From: Rhodospirillales bacterium
GTDB lineage: Bacteria > Pseudomonadota > Alphaproteobacteria > Micavibrionales > Micavibrionaceae
Direction: 5' to 3'
NCBI GenBank assembly: GCA_020638365.1
Contig: JACKIQ010000001.1
Location: forward strand, 372,001 to 436,000
Length of the DNA stretch: 64,000 bases
The notes under the pieces were generated by a model, which saw only the letters and a program-made list of their open reading frames with translations, searched no databases and had not been told where the DNA came from. Every line of letters begins with the position of its first letter. Position 1 is the first letter of the stretch. Position numbers and translations under genes: made by a program. Below, in pieces: positions 1-8,121 of this stretch.

Positions 1-1
1 G

Positions 2-535
2 AAAACACTGCGACTGGCGCGGGACCTACGGGCACAAGGTCTGCTAGATGAGCAGATATTCAGAAACCTCCAGAAAGTCAGGGTTTTCCGCCACGTCTAT
101 CTCAATCTTTTTGCACTTATTCCCTTTGGTGGCTGTGTGCTGTTGTTCATAGCATCGCTTTTCTATCATGCACCAAGCACAAAAAACATTGTGGCCGTAT
201 TAATTCCTGTAAGTGGGATATACTTCATGTTGCGGGAAGATGGGAAAGACGAATGGCAACAAGTAAATCTAATGACTAACGGTCAAAGATTAAAAGGACA
301 GGTTATTCATTATCGAAAAAATGCGACGGGTAGCGCCATGGGTGCGAGCGTCGATGTTATATTTGATGAGAATACACGTAAAATCTGTCACATGTTCCTG
401 TGGTACGGTGTCGCGCCTAATTTCAACTTCACGCTTGGGGACATGGTGGAGGTTGCATGGCTACCCGAGTGGCCCAATAGATGTATCATCGTCACACCGG
501 AGACTGAAGACCTGAATGTACGAAAGGAGCAATGA
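2..535 (+). CDS. partial hypothetical membrane protein (5' end outside window)
   Basis: The reading frame is already open at the first bases of the window, so the start lies upstream; a GTG at 137 is internal to the open frame and unlikely to be the true start. About 177 residues are visible. A charged N-terminal stretch (LARDLRAQGLLDEQIFRNL) is followed by one or two hydrophobic segments (around bases 110-215), then a beta-rich soluble tail ending in NVRKEQ. The tail could be a small SH3-like or DUF3592-like domain, but this is only an impression. The stop overlaps the ATG of the next frame (ATGA at 532-535), which suggests translational coupling in an operon of membrane proteins. Function is unknown. 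Confidence 0.6.
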   Translation, partial: KTLRLARDLRAQGLLDEQIFRNLQKVRVFRHVYLNLFALIPFGGCVLLFIASLFYHAPSTKNIVAVLIPVSGIYFMLREDGKDEWQQVNLMTNGQRLKGQVIHYRKNATGSAMGASVDVIFDENTRKICHMFLWYGVAPNFNFTLGDMVEVAWLPEWPNRCIIVTPETEDLNVRKEQ

Positions 536-705
536 AAGTGCCGAACAATATTGTTTATTATAAAGAACGCCCAAACTTTTACGATGGCATTAACGACACC
601 TTACTAGTATCTCCACTTAGTGGAATTGTTAACGCTATAAATGGATTTTTTCCAGCCGCTCTATGTTTTTGTATGGTGTTTTTTTCACCTTTTTTGTCCT
701 TACGA
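532..705 (+). pseudogene. N-terminal part of the next membrane protein, cut off by a frameshift
   Basis: ATG at 532 has a strong ribosome binding site (AAAGGAG at 522-528) and overlaps the upstream stop. The frame encodes 57 residues starting MKVPNNIVYYKERPN and ends at TGA shortly after a run of seven T (679-685). Moving one base back within that T7 run joins it smoothly to the frame of the 663-1118 gene: ...AALCFCMVFF then TFFVLTMTIFPLF.... The 663 ATG has no ribosome binding site. The likeliest reading is one gene of about 195 residues broken by a single-base change in the homopolymer, either a real mutation, a sequencing error, or (less likely) programmed slippage. Confidence 0.55.
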
Positions 706-1118
706 TGACAATTTTTCCTTTGTTCATCATGGCACATGCGTTTCTATATTTTCCTGCGAAGGCAAACGGTCATACACTTTCTTTCAAGGTTCGCTGGAAA
801 CTGGTTAATGGGCTCCGTCTTTATCTTACTTGGTCTATGCTCCTCCTGCTTTTCTCGTTTATTGTTGTGATTGCCCTGTTTCTTGTTCTTTATGAGGCGC
901 TTTTGTTTTTTTCAGAGCCCTATGCTGATGTCTTCTTTATAGTGTTTACCGTATGTTTGCTTGATTTTATATTCCCTTTAACATTCTGCGGGGTTTTGAG
1001 CGGTTATTACCTGTGGGTGCGCGAGAACAGAATGCCGAAACGCCGGGAAACAACCGTGCCGGATGATCCGTTCAGCGACGATGGCTGGGGCGGGCCGATC
1101 TGGGAAGATTTCCGCTAG
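663..1118 (+). CDS. hypothetical membrane protein, probably continuing from 532 through a T7 frameshift
   Basis: This 151-residue frame encodes three strongly hydrophobic segments (near residues 3-28, 54-84 and 92-118) and an acidic soluble tail ending GWGGPIWEDFR. No family is recognised. Its own ATG lies inside a hydrophobic stretch and lacks a ribosome binding site, while the overlapping frame from 532 has a good one; both meet at the T7 run at 679-685. The first coding residues proper are therefore probably MKVPNNIVYYKERP. It lies between two other unrecognised membrane proteins on the same strand, suggesting a small envelope operon. Confidence 0.6.
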   Translation: MFLYGVFFTFFVLTMTIFPLFIMAHAFLYFPAKANGHTLSFKVRWKLVNGLRLYLTWSMLLLLFSFIVVIALFLVLYEALLFFSEPYADVFFIVFTVCLLDFIFPLTFCGVLSGYYLWVRENRMPKRRETTVPDDPFSDDGWGGPIWEDFR

Positions 1119-1230
1119 GCTTTGCGGCAGGCCCTTGCAGCCCGGGCTGCTTAAAATTCTTTTTCTTCGCGCGGATAGCCGTTACTCTATTCCCGTTTCC
1201 CTGTTAACGCCGAACGGGACGAGGCCCGCG

Positions 1231-1929
1231 TTGAAGCTGCCTATTTTGAATGTCGTTTATGCCTCCTACGTTTTTTTGTGGCGTCATTTGCGGTTCGCGG
1301 TAAAGGCCGGGTGGCCGTTTTTTCTTACGCTGCTCCTTCTTGTTTGCAGCATACTCCTTGGCCAGATAGAAGCCCTTGCCGCCAGTGCCGAGCACAGGCC
1401 ATCGAACGCCGCGCTGTTTATTGTTTACATCCCCTTTTTTCTCGTGCTTGTGGCCAAATATTTCGAACACGCGCTTTGCATAAGCTGGCTGCGCGGCCTT
1501 GTGAGGGGTTTTGGGCGTAGCGCCTATTGCCACCCGATCAGGGACAATGCGCTCATTATCTCCAGCCTTCCGTACTCTTTATTCTCGTTCGCCATGATCA
1601 AGCGTTTATTCATGCCCCTCTTTCTGGACTTTGTCGCCGTGGCGAATAATCATCCGCCTGTAAAAGATTCAGAGGCTTACCGGGCTTTTAAAGGAATGAA
1701 GTCCCAATTTGCGGAAGCGCTTATGCTCTGCTATCTGCCTCCGCTTGTCTTATTCGGGGCGTCGATACTTTTCTGGCCTTATTCGTTGATCCTGATCCCT
1801 TTGATCGTTAGCATTATGCCGTTTTTACGCAGCGCGGTCCTTGGTGCCTATTATATAGAGTTCAAGAAGAATCCCGACTGGCCGGACAAGATCGAGCGCC
1901 TGAGCTACCCGACGACCCTAGATTTCTAG
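1231..1929 (+). CDS. hypothetical polytopic membrane protein
   Basis: The product is a 232-residue membrane protein if the TTG at 1231 is used. That start gives a sensible N-terminus (MKLPILNVVYASYVF) and is preceded by GACGAGG; the open frame reaches back to 1063, but that part is rich in R and G and overlaps the previous gene, so it is probably not translated. Four or five hydrophobic segments are seen, around residues 28-46, 60-80, 110-125 and 165-205. The short loops contain charged residues and the C-terminus is cytoplasmic-looking (NPDWPDKIERLSYPTTLDF). No domain is recognised. It sits downstream of two other membrane genes on the same strand. Confidence 0.6.
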   Translation: MKLPILNVVYASYVFLWRHLRFAVKAGWPFFLTLLLLVCSILLGQIEALAASAEHRPSNAALFIVYIPFFLVLVAKYFEHALCISWLRGLVRGFGRSAYCHPIRDNALIISSLPYSLFSFAMIKRLFMPLFLDFVAVANNHPPVKDSEAYRAFKGMKSQFAEALMLCYLPPLVLFGASILFWPYSLILIPLIVSIMPFLRSAVLGAYYIEFKKNPDWPDKIERLSYPTTLDF

Positions 1930-1937
1930 CCATAAGG

Positions 1938-2201
1938 CTACATCAGTCTTGATTGGATCATAGATAAAAAATGAGAACCAATTCCAAATGTTAGAGGAAT
2001 CTTCCCTCGTTCTCGAACCTCATCCTTAAGGCCATAGTCTGGTCTTTCATCAAGTTTTTCTTTCTTGATTGTGTAACTCGTAAAAACACCTTGATATGAC
2101 CATAAATTATCCTTAACACACATTACATCGTCATAGGTTACAGTCACATCGCCATTATCATCGACTTCGCACGTTACTAAAATTCCGAATTTATTTTTCA
2201 T
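1938..2201 (-). CDS. small hypothetical protein
   Basis: This frame encodes 87 residues starting MKNKFGILVTCEVDDNGDV. The ATG at 2201 is preferred over the in-frame GTG at 2207 because AAAGGTG (about 2205-2211) is then correctly spaced from it. The sequence alternates charged and beta-forming residues, has no signal peptide, and resembles no family known to me. It is convergent with the membrane protein that ends at 1929 and more AT-rich than its neighbours, which hints at a late acquisition. Confidence 0.5.
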   Translation of the reverse strand: MKNKFGILVTCEVDDNGDVTVTYDDVMCVKDNLWSYQGVFTSYTIKKEKLDERPDYGLKDEVRERGKIPLTFGIGSHFLSMIQSRLM

Positions 2202-2298
2202 TCTCACCTTTAAATCAAAATACTGGGGCCGACATTTTTGGAGAATCCATTATGCCCCTTTTAGAATTGCCACTTTATCGACTTTCTACACAACCACG

Positions 2299-3150
2299 CT
2301 AGATTTCTAGCCACGCCGCCAGCGGTTCGATGTGTCCGGGCTGCATGAGGTTGGGGACGTGGCCGCAATCCGCGAAGGTGATCGTGTCCATCTTCGCGCC
2401 CTTATACTCTTGCTGCATCCGGTCGGCTATGTCCTTTGGCAGGATCACGGATTGCGCACCGCGAATTAAAAGTACGGGCTGTTTGATCTGTTCCCAGAGT
2501 TCCCAGAAGGCGAGCGTTTCGTTCCCCTGCTCCTTCATCGCCGCGCCGATGGCGGGGTCGTAATGCAGGCGGTGCGTGCCCTCTTCCTGCGCGATGATGT
2601 CGTGCGCGATCAGGTGGTCCCACACGGCGGGGTCGGTGATGCCCCACGCGGAGCAGCGTTTTTTCAGGAACGCGACCGCTTCCTCTTTAGTTGGGTATTG
2701 CGTGGGCGCTCTGGCGAGGCCTGAGACCAGATCGAGCGCCGCGCCGGGCACTTCTGCGCCGACATCAACTAGGATCAGGCGCTGCATATTCAGATCGGGG
2801 AGATTATGCAGCCCCATACCGATCATCCCGCCGAGCGATACGCCCATCCAGTCGAACGGTTTGCCCTGCGTGACGTGTTTGGCGAGTTCGATGCAGAACG
2901 GGAAATAGGAGGCGAGCGTGTAGAGCGCAGGGTCGGGAAACCATGCGCTTTTTCCCCTGCCCGGCAGGTCGATGGCGATCACGCGCCAGCCCTTGGCGGC
3001 CATGTGGCGTGCGAGGAAATCGTAATCACGCCCGTTAGAGAGCAAGCCATGAACGCAGAACAGGATGCGGCCATCCTCCGGCCCGATCTCTGTGTAGGCG
3101 ATTTCAAAACCGTTGATGGGGAGAGTTTTCTGAATGATTTCGATGGTCAT
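2299..3150 (-). CDS. alpha/beta-fold hydrolase
   Basis: A 283-residue serine hydrolase of the alpha/beta superfamily, probably cytoplasmic. Seen in the sequence: the oxyanion-hole stretch CVHGLLSNGRDYDFLA (about 32-47), the strand and turn VIAIDLPGRGKS (about 57-68), the nucleophile elbow GVSLGG with Ser105, and a C-terminal catalytic histidine in FADCGHVPNL. The acidic member is probably in the region around residue 230 (LLIRGAQSVILP). Substrate cannot be told. It lies a few bases downstream of the HExxH protein and aspS on the same strand and may be co-transcribed with them. Confidence 0.9.
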   Translation of the reverse strand: MTIEIIQKTLPINGFEIAYTEIGPEDGRILFCVHGLLSNGRDYDFLARHMAAKGWRVIAIDLPGRGKSAWFPDPALYTLASYFPFCIELAKHVTQGKPFDWMGVSLGGMIGMGLHNLPDLNMQRLILVDVGAEVPGAALDLVSGLARAPTQYPTKEEAVAFLKKRCSAWGITDPAVWDHLIAHDIIAQEEGTHRLHYDPAIGAAMKEQGNETLAFWELWEQIKQPVLLIRGAQSVILPKDIADRMQQEYKGAKMDTITFADCGHVPNLMQPGHIEPLAAWLEI

Positions 3151-3161
3151 TTTTACTTTTT

Positions 3162-3755
3162 CTACTTCTCTTTCAACAAGTTCATAACATATGTAGCGGT
3201 GGCGGTTTTTTGTACAGCATATTGGTCTGCAAATTCTTCGACTTGCTTTTTATTTGCCTTACTCCAGTGTCGAAAATACCAATCTATGTGATGTCCAATT
3301 TCGTGGTAGAGGACTTTATTTATATACCACATCTTTAATTGTTCTTTTCCCCACTTCGCCGCCCATACCCCTTCTTGCAAAAAAACTTCTGCTCCTGCTT
3401 TTGTGAGATCGTTTATGAATTTTTGTGATGGCTTTTTTTTGCCTAACATGATTTTTAGATTTTTGGGAACAGGATATAAGATGATTAACCGAACGCCGCT
3501 TCCACATACAAACTCTGCCAATGGCATTTCCCCAGTCATGTACTCTGACTTTTTAAGACGGCGAAGCCATATATGAGTAATTCCGCTGTAATCACCCTCC
3601 GGCAAGGCTTCTAGCGCACGTTTGGCCTCGTCAGCAGATATTGGAAAGAAAAAATCTCGTGACGGGTTGTCTTCTATTAAGACGGGCAGCTCATCAAACT
3701 TGCTCGGCTTTTTCAAACTATGAGCACGCATAAAAATATTATCAGCGAGACGCAA
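3162..3755 (-). CDS. HExxH-containing hypothetical protein (gluzincin-like metalloprotease?)
   Basis: The protein has at least 197 residues with a zinc-protease signature HEIGHHID (His151, Glu152, His155) followed 18 residues later by VEEFADQYAV, which supplies the third ligand and the downstream acidic residues typical of gluzincin folds. No signal peptide is visible. The start is uncertain. The TTG at 3755 has a purine-rich stretch too close to act as ribosome binding site, and the frame stays open upstream. A near-perfect AAAGGAGG (3827-3834) sits 5 nt before an in-frame ATT (3819-3821), which would add 22 residues (IIKRTPWKKSRKYGD...). AT-rich compared with aspS. Substrate is unknown. Confidence 0.7.
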   Translation of the reverse strand: MRLADNIFMRAHSLKKPSKFDELPVLIEDNPSRDFFFPISADEAKRALEALPEGDYSGITHIWLRRLKKSEYMTGEMPLAEFVCGSGVRLIILYPVPKNLKIMLGKKKPSQKFINDLTKAGAEVFLQEGVWAAKWGKEQLKMWYINKVLYHEIGHHIDWYFRHWSKANKKQVEEFADQYAVQKTATATYVMNLLKEK

Positions 3756-3815
3756 CCTCTGACGTCCACCATAAATGTCGCCGTATTTTCTGCTTTTCTT
3801 CCAAGGAGTTCTTTT

Positions 3816-3834
3816 AATAATATTTTCCTCCTTT
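3816..3834 (-). promoter_or_regulatory. strong ribosome binding site facing two ATT codons
   Basis: On the minus strand the sequence reads AAAGGAGG, then AAAAT, then ATT ATT AAA. It is placed just after the aspS stop codon and in frame with the HExxH protein. No ATG, GTG or TTG lies at a usable distance, so either an ATT initiates translation (rare, known from infC and pcnB) or the start codon has been mutated. Confidence 0.45.
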
Positions 3835-3866
3835 GTGACTTTTTTACTCCGCCGCGTCGGTGATTT

Positions 3867-5654
3867 TCAGCTTGTCCTTGGCATGGCGAGTTTCAGGTGC
3901 AAGTCCTTGAGCTGTTGCTCGCTCGCGTCGGACGGCGCCTGCATCATCTGGTCCTCATACTGGCCGTTCATGACGAAGGCGTAGACTTCGCGCAGGTTCG
4001 GCTCGTCGGCCAGAAGCATCACGAGGCGGTCGATCCCGAAGGCGCAGCCGCCGTGCGGAGGCGCGCCGTAACGGAAGGCGTTGAGCATCCCGCCGAACTT
4101 GGCTTCGAGCACGGACTTCTCATAGCCCGCGATGGCGAAGGCCTTTTCCATGATCTCCGGCTTGTGGTTCCGGATTGCGCCGGAAGCGATTTCAAACCCG
4201 TTGCACACACAGTCATACTGGAATGCATCGATGGTTACGGGGTCCTGCTTTTCCAGCGCTTCGAGTCCGCCCTGCGGCATCGAGAACGGGTTGTGGGAGA
4301 AGTCGATCTTTTGCGCTTTCTCGTCAAATTCGTACATCGGGAAATCGACGATCCAGCAGAATTTGTAGACGTCCTTTTCGCGGTTGCCCATGTCATCGCA
4401 GATTTTATCGCGCGCCTTGCCGGCGAATTTCGCAGCTTCGGACTCTTTGTTGCAGACGAAGAAAATAGCATCGCCATCTTCCAGACCTGCGATTTTTTTC
4501 AACTGTTCCTGCGCGGCGGCGGGGACGAATTTCGCGATCGGGCCTTTGCCTTCGGTTCCCTCAAAGAGAATATAACCAAGGCCCGGTGCGCCTTCGCCCT
4601 GCGCCCAGCTGTTGAGCTTATCGAAGAAGCTGCGCGGCTGCGCCGAAACTTTCGGGGCGCGGATGGCGCGGACCACTCCGCCCTTTTCAATCGTGCCCTT
4701 GAAGGCTTTGAATTCGACATCATCGCGCGCGAAGACTTCGGTCACATCGACAATCTCCAGCGGGTTGCGGAGGTCAGGCTTGTCGGTTCCGTATTTGCGC
4801 ATCGCGGTTTTGTAATCGAGGTTTGGCAACCATTCGACCTTACGCTTGGCTCCGGTGAAGTCCGCGAACTCCTCGAACACGCCCTTAACCACCGGCGTCA
4901 TGGTGGCGAAGACGTCTTCCTGCGTCACAAAGCTCATCTCCACGTCGAGCTGGTAGAATTCGGCCAGACGGTCGGCGCGGCCGTCCTCATCCCTGAAACA
5001 CGGGGCGATCTGGAAATATCTATCGAAGCCGCCGACCATCAAAAGCTGCTTGAATTGCTGCGGCGCCTGCGGCAGCGCGTAGAATTTTCCGGGGTGCAGG
5101 CGTGAGGGCACGAGGTAATCGCGCGCGCCTTCGGGCGAACTGGCAGTCAGGATGGGGGTTTGGAATTCCTGAAAGTCCTGCTCATGCATACGGGCGCGCA
5201 AGGAACGGATCACGCCGTTACGCAGGGTGATGTTGCGCTGCATTTTCTCGCGGCGGAGGTCGAGATAGCGGTAGCGCAGGCGGATATCTTCCCCGGCTCC
5301 GTCATCTTCGGCGACCTGAAAGGGAATGACATCGGCGGCGGATTGCAGGACCGCCTTGCCGATCACGATTTCGATGTCCCCGGTGGGCATTTTGGGGTTT
5401 ACGGTCTCGGCGGTGCGGGCGGACGCCTTGCCTTCGATGGTAATCACCGATTCGACGCGCCATTTCTCAATTTCCGCCAATAACGGGGAGTTTTCCTCGA
5501 CCACGCACTGGGTCACGCCGGTCTTATCGCGCAGGTCGATAAACAGGACCCCGCCATGGTCGCGGACGCGGGAAATCCAGCCGGAGAGCTTAACCTCCTG
5601 TCCTACATGCGTTTTTCGAAGTTCCCCGCACATATGCGTTCTATAGGCGTGCAT
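3867..5654 (-). CDS. aspS: aspartyl-tRNA synthetase
   Basis: Charges tRNA-Asp with aspartate in the cytoplasm; class IIb synthetase of 595 residues, the usual bacterial length. The N-terminal OB-fold anticodon domain shows LSGWISRVRDHGGVLFIDLRD. Motif 2 is FQIAPCFRDEDGRADRLAEFYQLDVE, and motif 3 is GCAFGIDRLVMLL near the C-terminus; the bacterial GAD insertion lies between them. The start MHAYRTHMCGELR is the typical N-terminus. The segment after motif 3 reads VYAFVMNGQYEDQMMQAPSDAS, corresponding to the conserved region that ends in APS. Downstream on the same strand are the HExxH protein and a hydrolase. Confidence 0.98.
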   Translation of the reverse strand: MHAYRTHMCGELRKTHVGQEVKLSGWISRVRDHGGVLFIDLRDKTGVTQCVVEENSPLLAEIEKWRVESVITIEGKASARTAETVNPKMPTGDIEIVIGKAVLQSAADVIPFQVAEDDGAGEDIRLRYRYLDLRREKMQRNITLRNGVIRSLRARMHEQDFQEFQTPILTASSPEGARDYLVPSRLHPGKFYALPQAPQQFKQLLMVGGFDRYFQIAPCFRDEDGRADRLAEFYQLDVEMSFVTQEDVFATMTPVVKGVFEEFADFTGAKRKVEWLPNLDYKTAMRKYGTDKPDLRNPLEIVDVTEVFARDDVEFKAFKGTIEKGGVVRAIRAPKVSAQPRSFFDKLNSWAQGEGAPGLGYILFEGTEGKGPIAKFVPAAAQEQLKKIAGLEDGDAIFFVCNKESEAAKFAGKARDKICDDMGNREKDVYKFCWIVDFPMYEFDEKAQKIDFSHNPFSMPQGGLEALEKQDPVTIDAFQYDCVCNGFEIASGAIRNHKPEIMEKAFAIAGYEKSVLEAKFGGMLNAFRYGAPPHGGCAFGIDRLVMLLADEPNLREVYAFVMNGQYEDQMMQAPSDASEQQLKDLHLKLAMPRTS

Positions 5655-5759
5655 CGTCTTTTACCCTTTAATTCTCGTAAGTTAGAGAGACTTATAAAGC
5701 ATAAAACCGGGGGACTCAAATGCGTTTTTTGGCCTAGAAACAGCCTTTCCCTTATAAAT

Positions 5760-5787
5760 TTGACATTCCGGGCTAATGAGTTATATT
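5760..5787 (+). promoter_or_regulatory. sigma-70 type promoter
   Basis: TTGACA (5760-5765) and TATATT (5782-5787) are separated by 16 nt in an AT-rich intergenic stretch. Transcription would begin near 5795 and read into the small gene at 5833. Confidence 0.75.
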
Positions 5788-5832
5788 TTGCTTATATATA
5801 AAGTAATTATGATTTTTATTTAAGGAATTAAA

Positions 5833-6231
5833 GTGATGCGTGGCGTATTAAACAGCCGTGATTTACAGGCAAAGCATGAATTTCAAGATCTTGCTTACCG
5901 CCTTATGAAAATGCGCGAGGAGATGTATCAGTATTTTGCGCGTTTACCCGATGTTCAACAGGATGTGGCCCGTACGCTGGAGTCGACTTCAGCGCTTTTT
6001 AACGGGATACAGAGTTACGATTCGTCTATTACCGGCACCCTTCAGACCTGCGAAGGCAACATACAACAGATTATCCGGCGCATCATCAATTCCACAGAAT
6101 TCTACGCCGCCCATGAGCGGGAGCCCGCCGAGAGGACCGTTCGTATCCTTAATAAAATTATCTCGAAGCTCCGTAGCCACGAGGACGCGATCAACAGGAG
6201 CGGAATCGCCGGAGGTACCGCCGTCGCCTGA
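5833..6231 (+). CDS. small helical hypothetical protein
   Basis: The product is 131-132 residues, with GTG 5833 and ATG 5836 adjacent; AAGGA at 5822-5826 can serve either. The composition is strongly alpha-helical with regularly spaced hydrophobics (FQDLAYRLMKMREEMYQYFARL, then LNKIISKLRSHEDAI), so a helical bundle is likely. No signal peptide, no membrane segment and no family recognised. It has its own good promoter upstream and precedes rnd on the same strand. Confidence 0.7.
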   Translation: MMRGVLNSRDLQAKHEFQDLAYRLMKMREEMYQYFARLPDVQQDVARTLESTSALFNGIQSYDSSITGTLQTCEGNIQQIIRRIINSTEFYAAHEREPAERTVRILNKIISKLRSHEDAINRSGIAGGTAVA

Positions 6232-6347
6232 GCTTTTTCCCGTGTTCCGGCTCCCGTATCTTCTTTCCGGAAAAAATGCGACTGGACCTTGCGGACGCAT
6301 TCTGCAATCATGTGCAGCGTTTTTCGATACTTTCATATTTGAGACTG

Positions 6348-7517
6348 ATGATTATCACCACTTCACAAGGCGTTGCCGACCTCTGCCACTCGCTGTCCTC
6401 GTCTCCCTTTATTACCGTTGATACAGAGTTCCTGCGCGAGAAGACATACTATCCCAAACTCTGCCTTATCCAGGTCAGCGGCCCCGATAAAAAAGCTGTG
6501 GCCATAGACCCGCTTGAGAAGAACGTCGACCTTTCCCCGCTCTTCGAGCTTCTGTTAAAGCCTGACGTTTTGAAAGTCTTCCATGCCGCCCGGCAGGATC
6601 TTGAGATATTTTTCAATCTTACAGGCGCGGTTGTTTCCCCAATTTTTGATACACAAATCGCGGCGATGGTCTGCGGGTACGGGGATTCGGTAGGGTACAA
6701 TAACCTTGTCCATGACATTACAGGAAAGAGGGTTGATAAAAGCGCACAATTCATGGACTGGTCGCATCGCCCGCTGAACGACAAGCAGATTGATTACGCG
6801 CTGGGGGATGTCACGCATCTTTGCGATCTTTACCTGCATCTATCCAAGAAGCTCGAAAAGCAGGGGCGTGTATCGTGGGTTATGCAGGAAGAAAAAATTC
6901 TCAACGATCCTTCAACCTACCGAAACGATCCTTACGATGCCTGGAAGAGGATAAAACTGCGCTCGCCCAGCCGGAAAACACTTGCCGTTCTGCGCGAGGT
7001 CGCGGCATGGCGAGAGAAAGCCGCGCAAGAGCGCGATATCCCAAAAAGCTGGATGATGCGTGACGAAACCCTCGCCGACCTTGCTTCGCAAGCACCGCGA
7101 GACGAGCAGGCCCTGAAAAAAATCCGCAACCTGCCGAAAGATCATGCCAAGAGCAAAATCGGAGAGGCCCTGCTGACTTGCGTGCGAAAGGCCCTAGACA
7201 CGCCCAAGGAGAGCTGGCCGGCGGCCGAAAAGAAAAAGTCTCTGCCGCCACAGGCCATTGCGACGCTTGATATCCTCAAAATGCTTTTAAAAATCCAGAG
7301 CGCCGAGCATGGCGTAGCAGCGAAGCTTATCGCTTCGCAGGACGACCTTGAGGCCATCGTTCTGGACGACGAGGCCGATGTTCCCGCCCTTAAGGGGTGG
7401 CGGCGCGAGGTGTTCGGAGAGGACGCTCTGGCACTTAAGGCCGGCAAGCTGGCGATCGGCCTGTCTGGAGAAAAGATTGCAAAATTTCCGGTCTCTTCAT
7501 TGATAGAACAGCCATAA
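6348..7517 (+). CDS. rnd: ribonuclease D
   Basis: A 3'-5' exoribonuclease that trims tRNA and other stable RNA 3' ends; 389 residues, the normal size. The DEDDy catalytic motifs are visible: VDTEFLREKTYYPKLCLIQ (Exo I), FHAARQDLEIF (Exo II) and YALGDVTHLCDLY (Exo III with the tyrosine). An HRDC domain follows (LAVLREVAAWREKAAQERD, then degenerate copies). The ATG at 6348 (MIITTSQGVADLC) is chosen because it aligns with the family start; the open frame upstream to 6276 has no family resemblance. Confidence 0.95.
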   Translation: MIITTSQGVADLCHSLSSSPFITVDTEFLREKTYYPKLCLIQVSGPDKKAVAIDPLEKNVDLSPLFELLLKPDVLKVFHAARQDLEIFFNLTGAVVSPIFDTQIAAMVCGYGDSVGYNNLVHDITGKRVDKSAQFMDWSHRPLNDKQIDYALGDVTHLCDLYLHLSKKLEKQGRVSWVMQEEKILNDPSTYRNDPYDAWKRIKLRSPSRKTLAVLREVAAWREKAAQERDIPKSWMMRDETLADLASQAPRDEQALKKIRNLPKDHAKSKIGEALLTCVRKALDTPKESWPAAEKKKSLPPQAIATLDILKMLLKIQSAEHGVAAKLIASQDDLEAIVLDDEADVPALKGWRREVFGEDALALKAGKLAIGLSGEKIAKFPVSSLIEQP

Positions 7518-7572
7518 AGCCTTAAGTTTAGCTTTGGTTATGTTTTCAGGAGGTCAGGAGGCGAGAGCGGCA

Positions 7573-8118
7573 ATGCCCGTCAGACAGCTTTATCTATTAC
7601 GTCATGCCTTGACACTTCCCGCGGAACCGGGACAGGAAGACCAGAAGCGCGTCCTTGCTCCCAAAGGTCTTGAAGACGCCAGAGCGCTGGCCAAAGCCGT
7701 GAAAGAGAAGCGGTATCTTCCCGACTACGTGTTGTGCTCCCCGGCCATGAGAACGAGGCAGACCTTCGCTCCTCTGGAAGACAAGCTTGAAATGGTTGAG
7801 GTTTCGAGCCCGTCCGTTCTTTATACCGGAAGCGCCGGCGATCTGCTGTCGGCCATACAGAATACCGGCCCTGCATACGAGCGGGTGCTTCTTGTATCAC
7901 ACAACCCTTCGATCAGCCAACTGGCGAAGATTCTTGCCCGAGGGGGCGGTGCTTCCCTGTTGCAACGGGTACATGAGGGATTCAAGCCCGGTACATTTGC
8001 GGCCTATAGCTTTTCAGGAGACGACTGGGCCGATCTGACCCCTGAGGGCGCGGAACTTATCGACATCATGGACCCGCTTGATTACAACGCTCCGGCCACG
8101 CCTGCGCGGTGGACCTGA
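7573..8118 (+). CDS. SixA-like histidine phosphatase
   Basis: A histidine phosphatase of the branch-2-free, short SixA type, 181 residues from the ATG at 7573. Visible motifs are the catalytic RHA in LYLLRHALTL (RHG-like, with Ala instead of Gly), the CSPAMRTRQT loop and the second catalytic histidine in LLVSHNPSISQLAK. SixA proteins dephosphorylate phosphohistidine on signalling domains such as HPt or NPr; the substrate here is not known. A TTG at 7534 would add 13 residues, but GGAGG at 7557-7561 favours the ATG. It is convergent with hda. Confidence 0.85.
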   Translation: MPVRQLYLLRHALTLPAEPGQEDQKRVLAPKGLEDARALAKAVKEKRYLPDYVLCSPAMRTRQTFAPLEDKLEMVEVSSPSVLYTGSAGDLLSAIQNTGPAYERVLLVSHNPSISQLAKILARGGGASLLQRVHEGFKPGTFAAYSFSGDDWADLTPEGAELIDIMDPLDYNAPATPARWT

Positions 8119-8121
8119 TGG

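Noticed and set aside
679..685. programmed -1 ribosomal frameshifting at the T7 run
   Set aside because: The heptamer in phase is G TTT TTT, not an ideal X XXY YYZ site, and no downstream pseudoknot was seen; an indel is simpler.
3897..5105. 402-codon open frame on the plus strand inside aspS
   Set aside because: Runs antisense to an unmistakable aspartyl-tRNA synthetase; no ribosome binding site or family resemblance.
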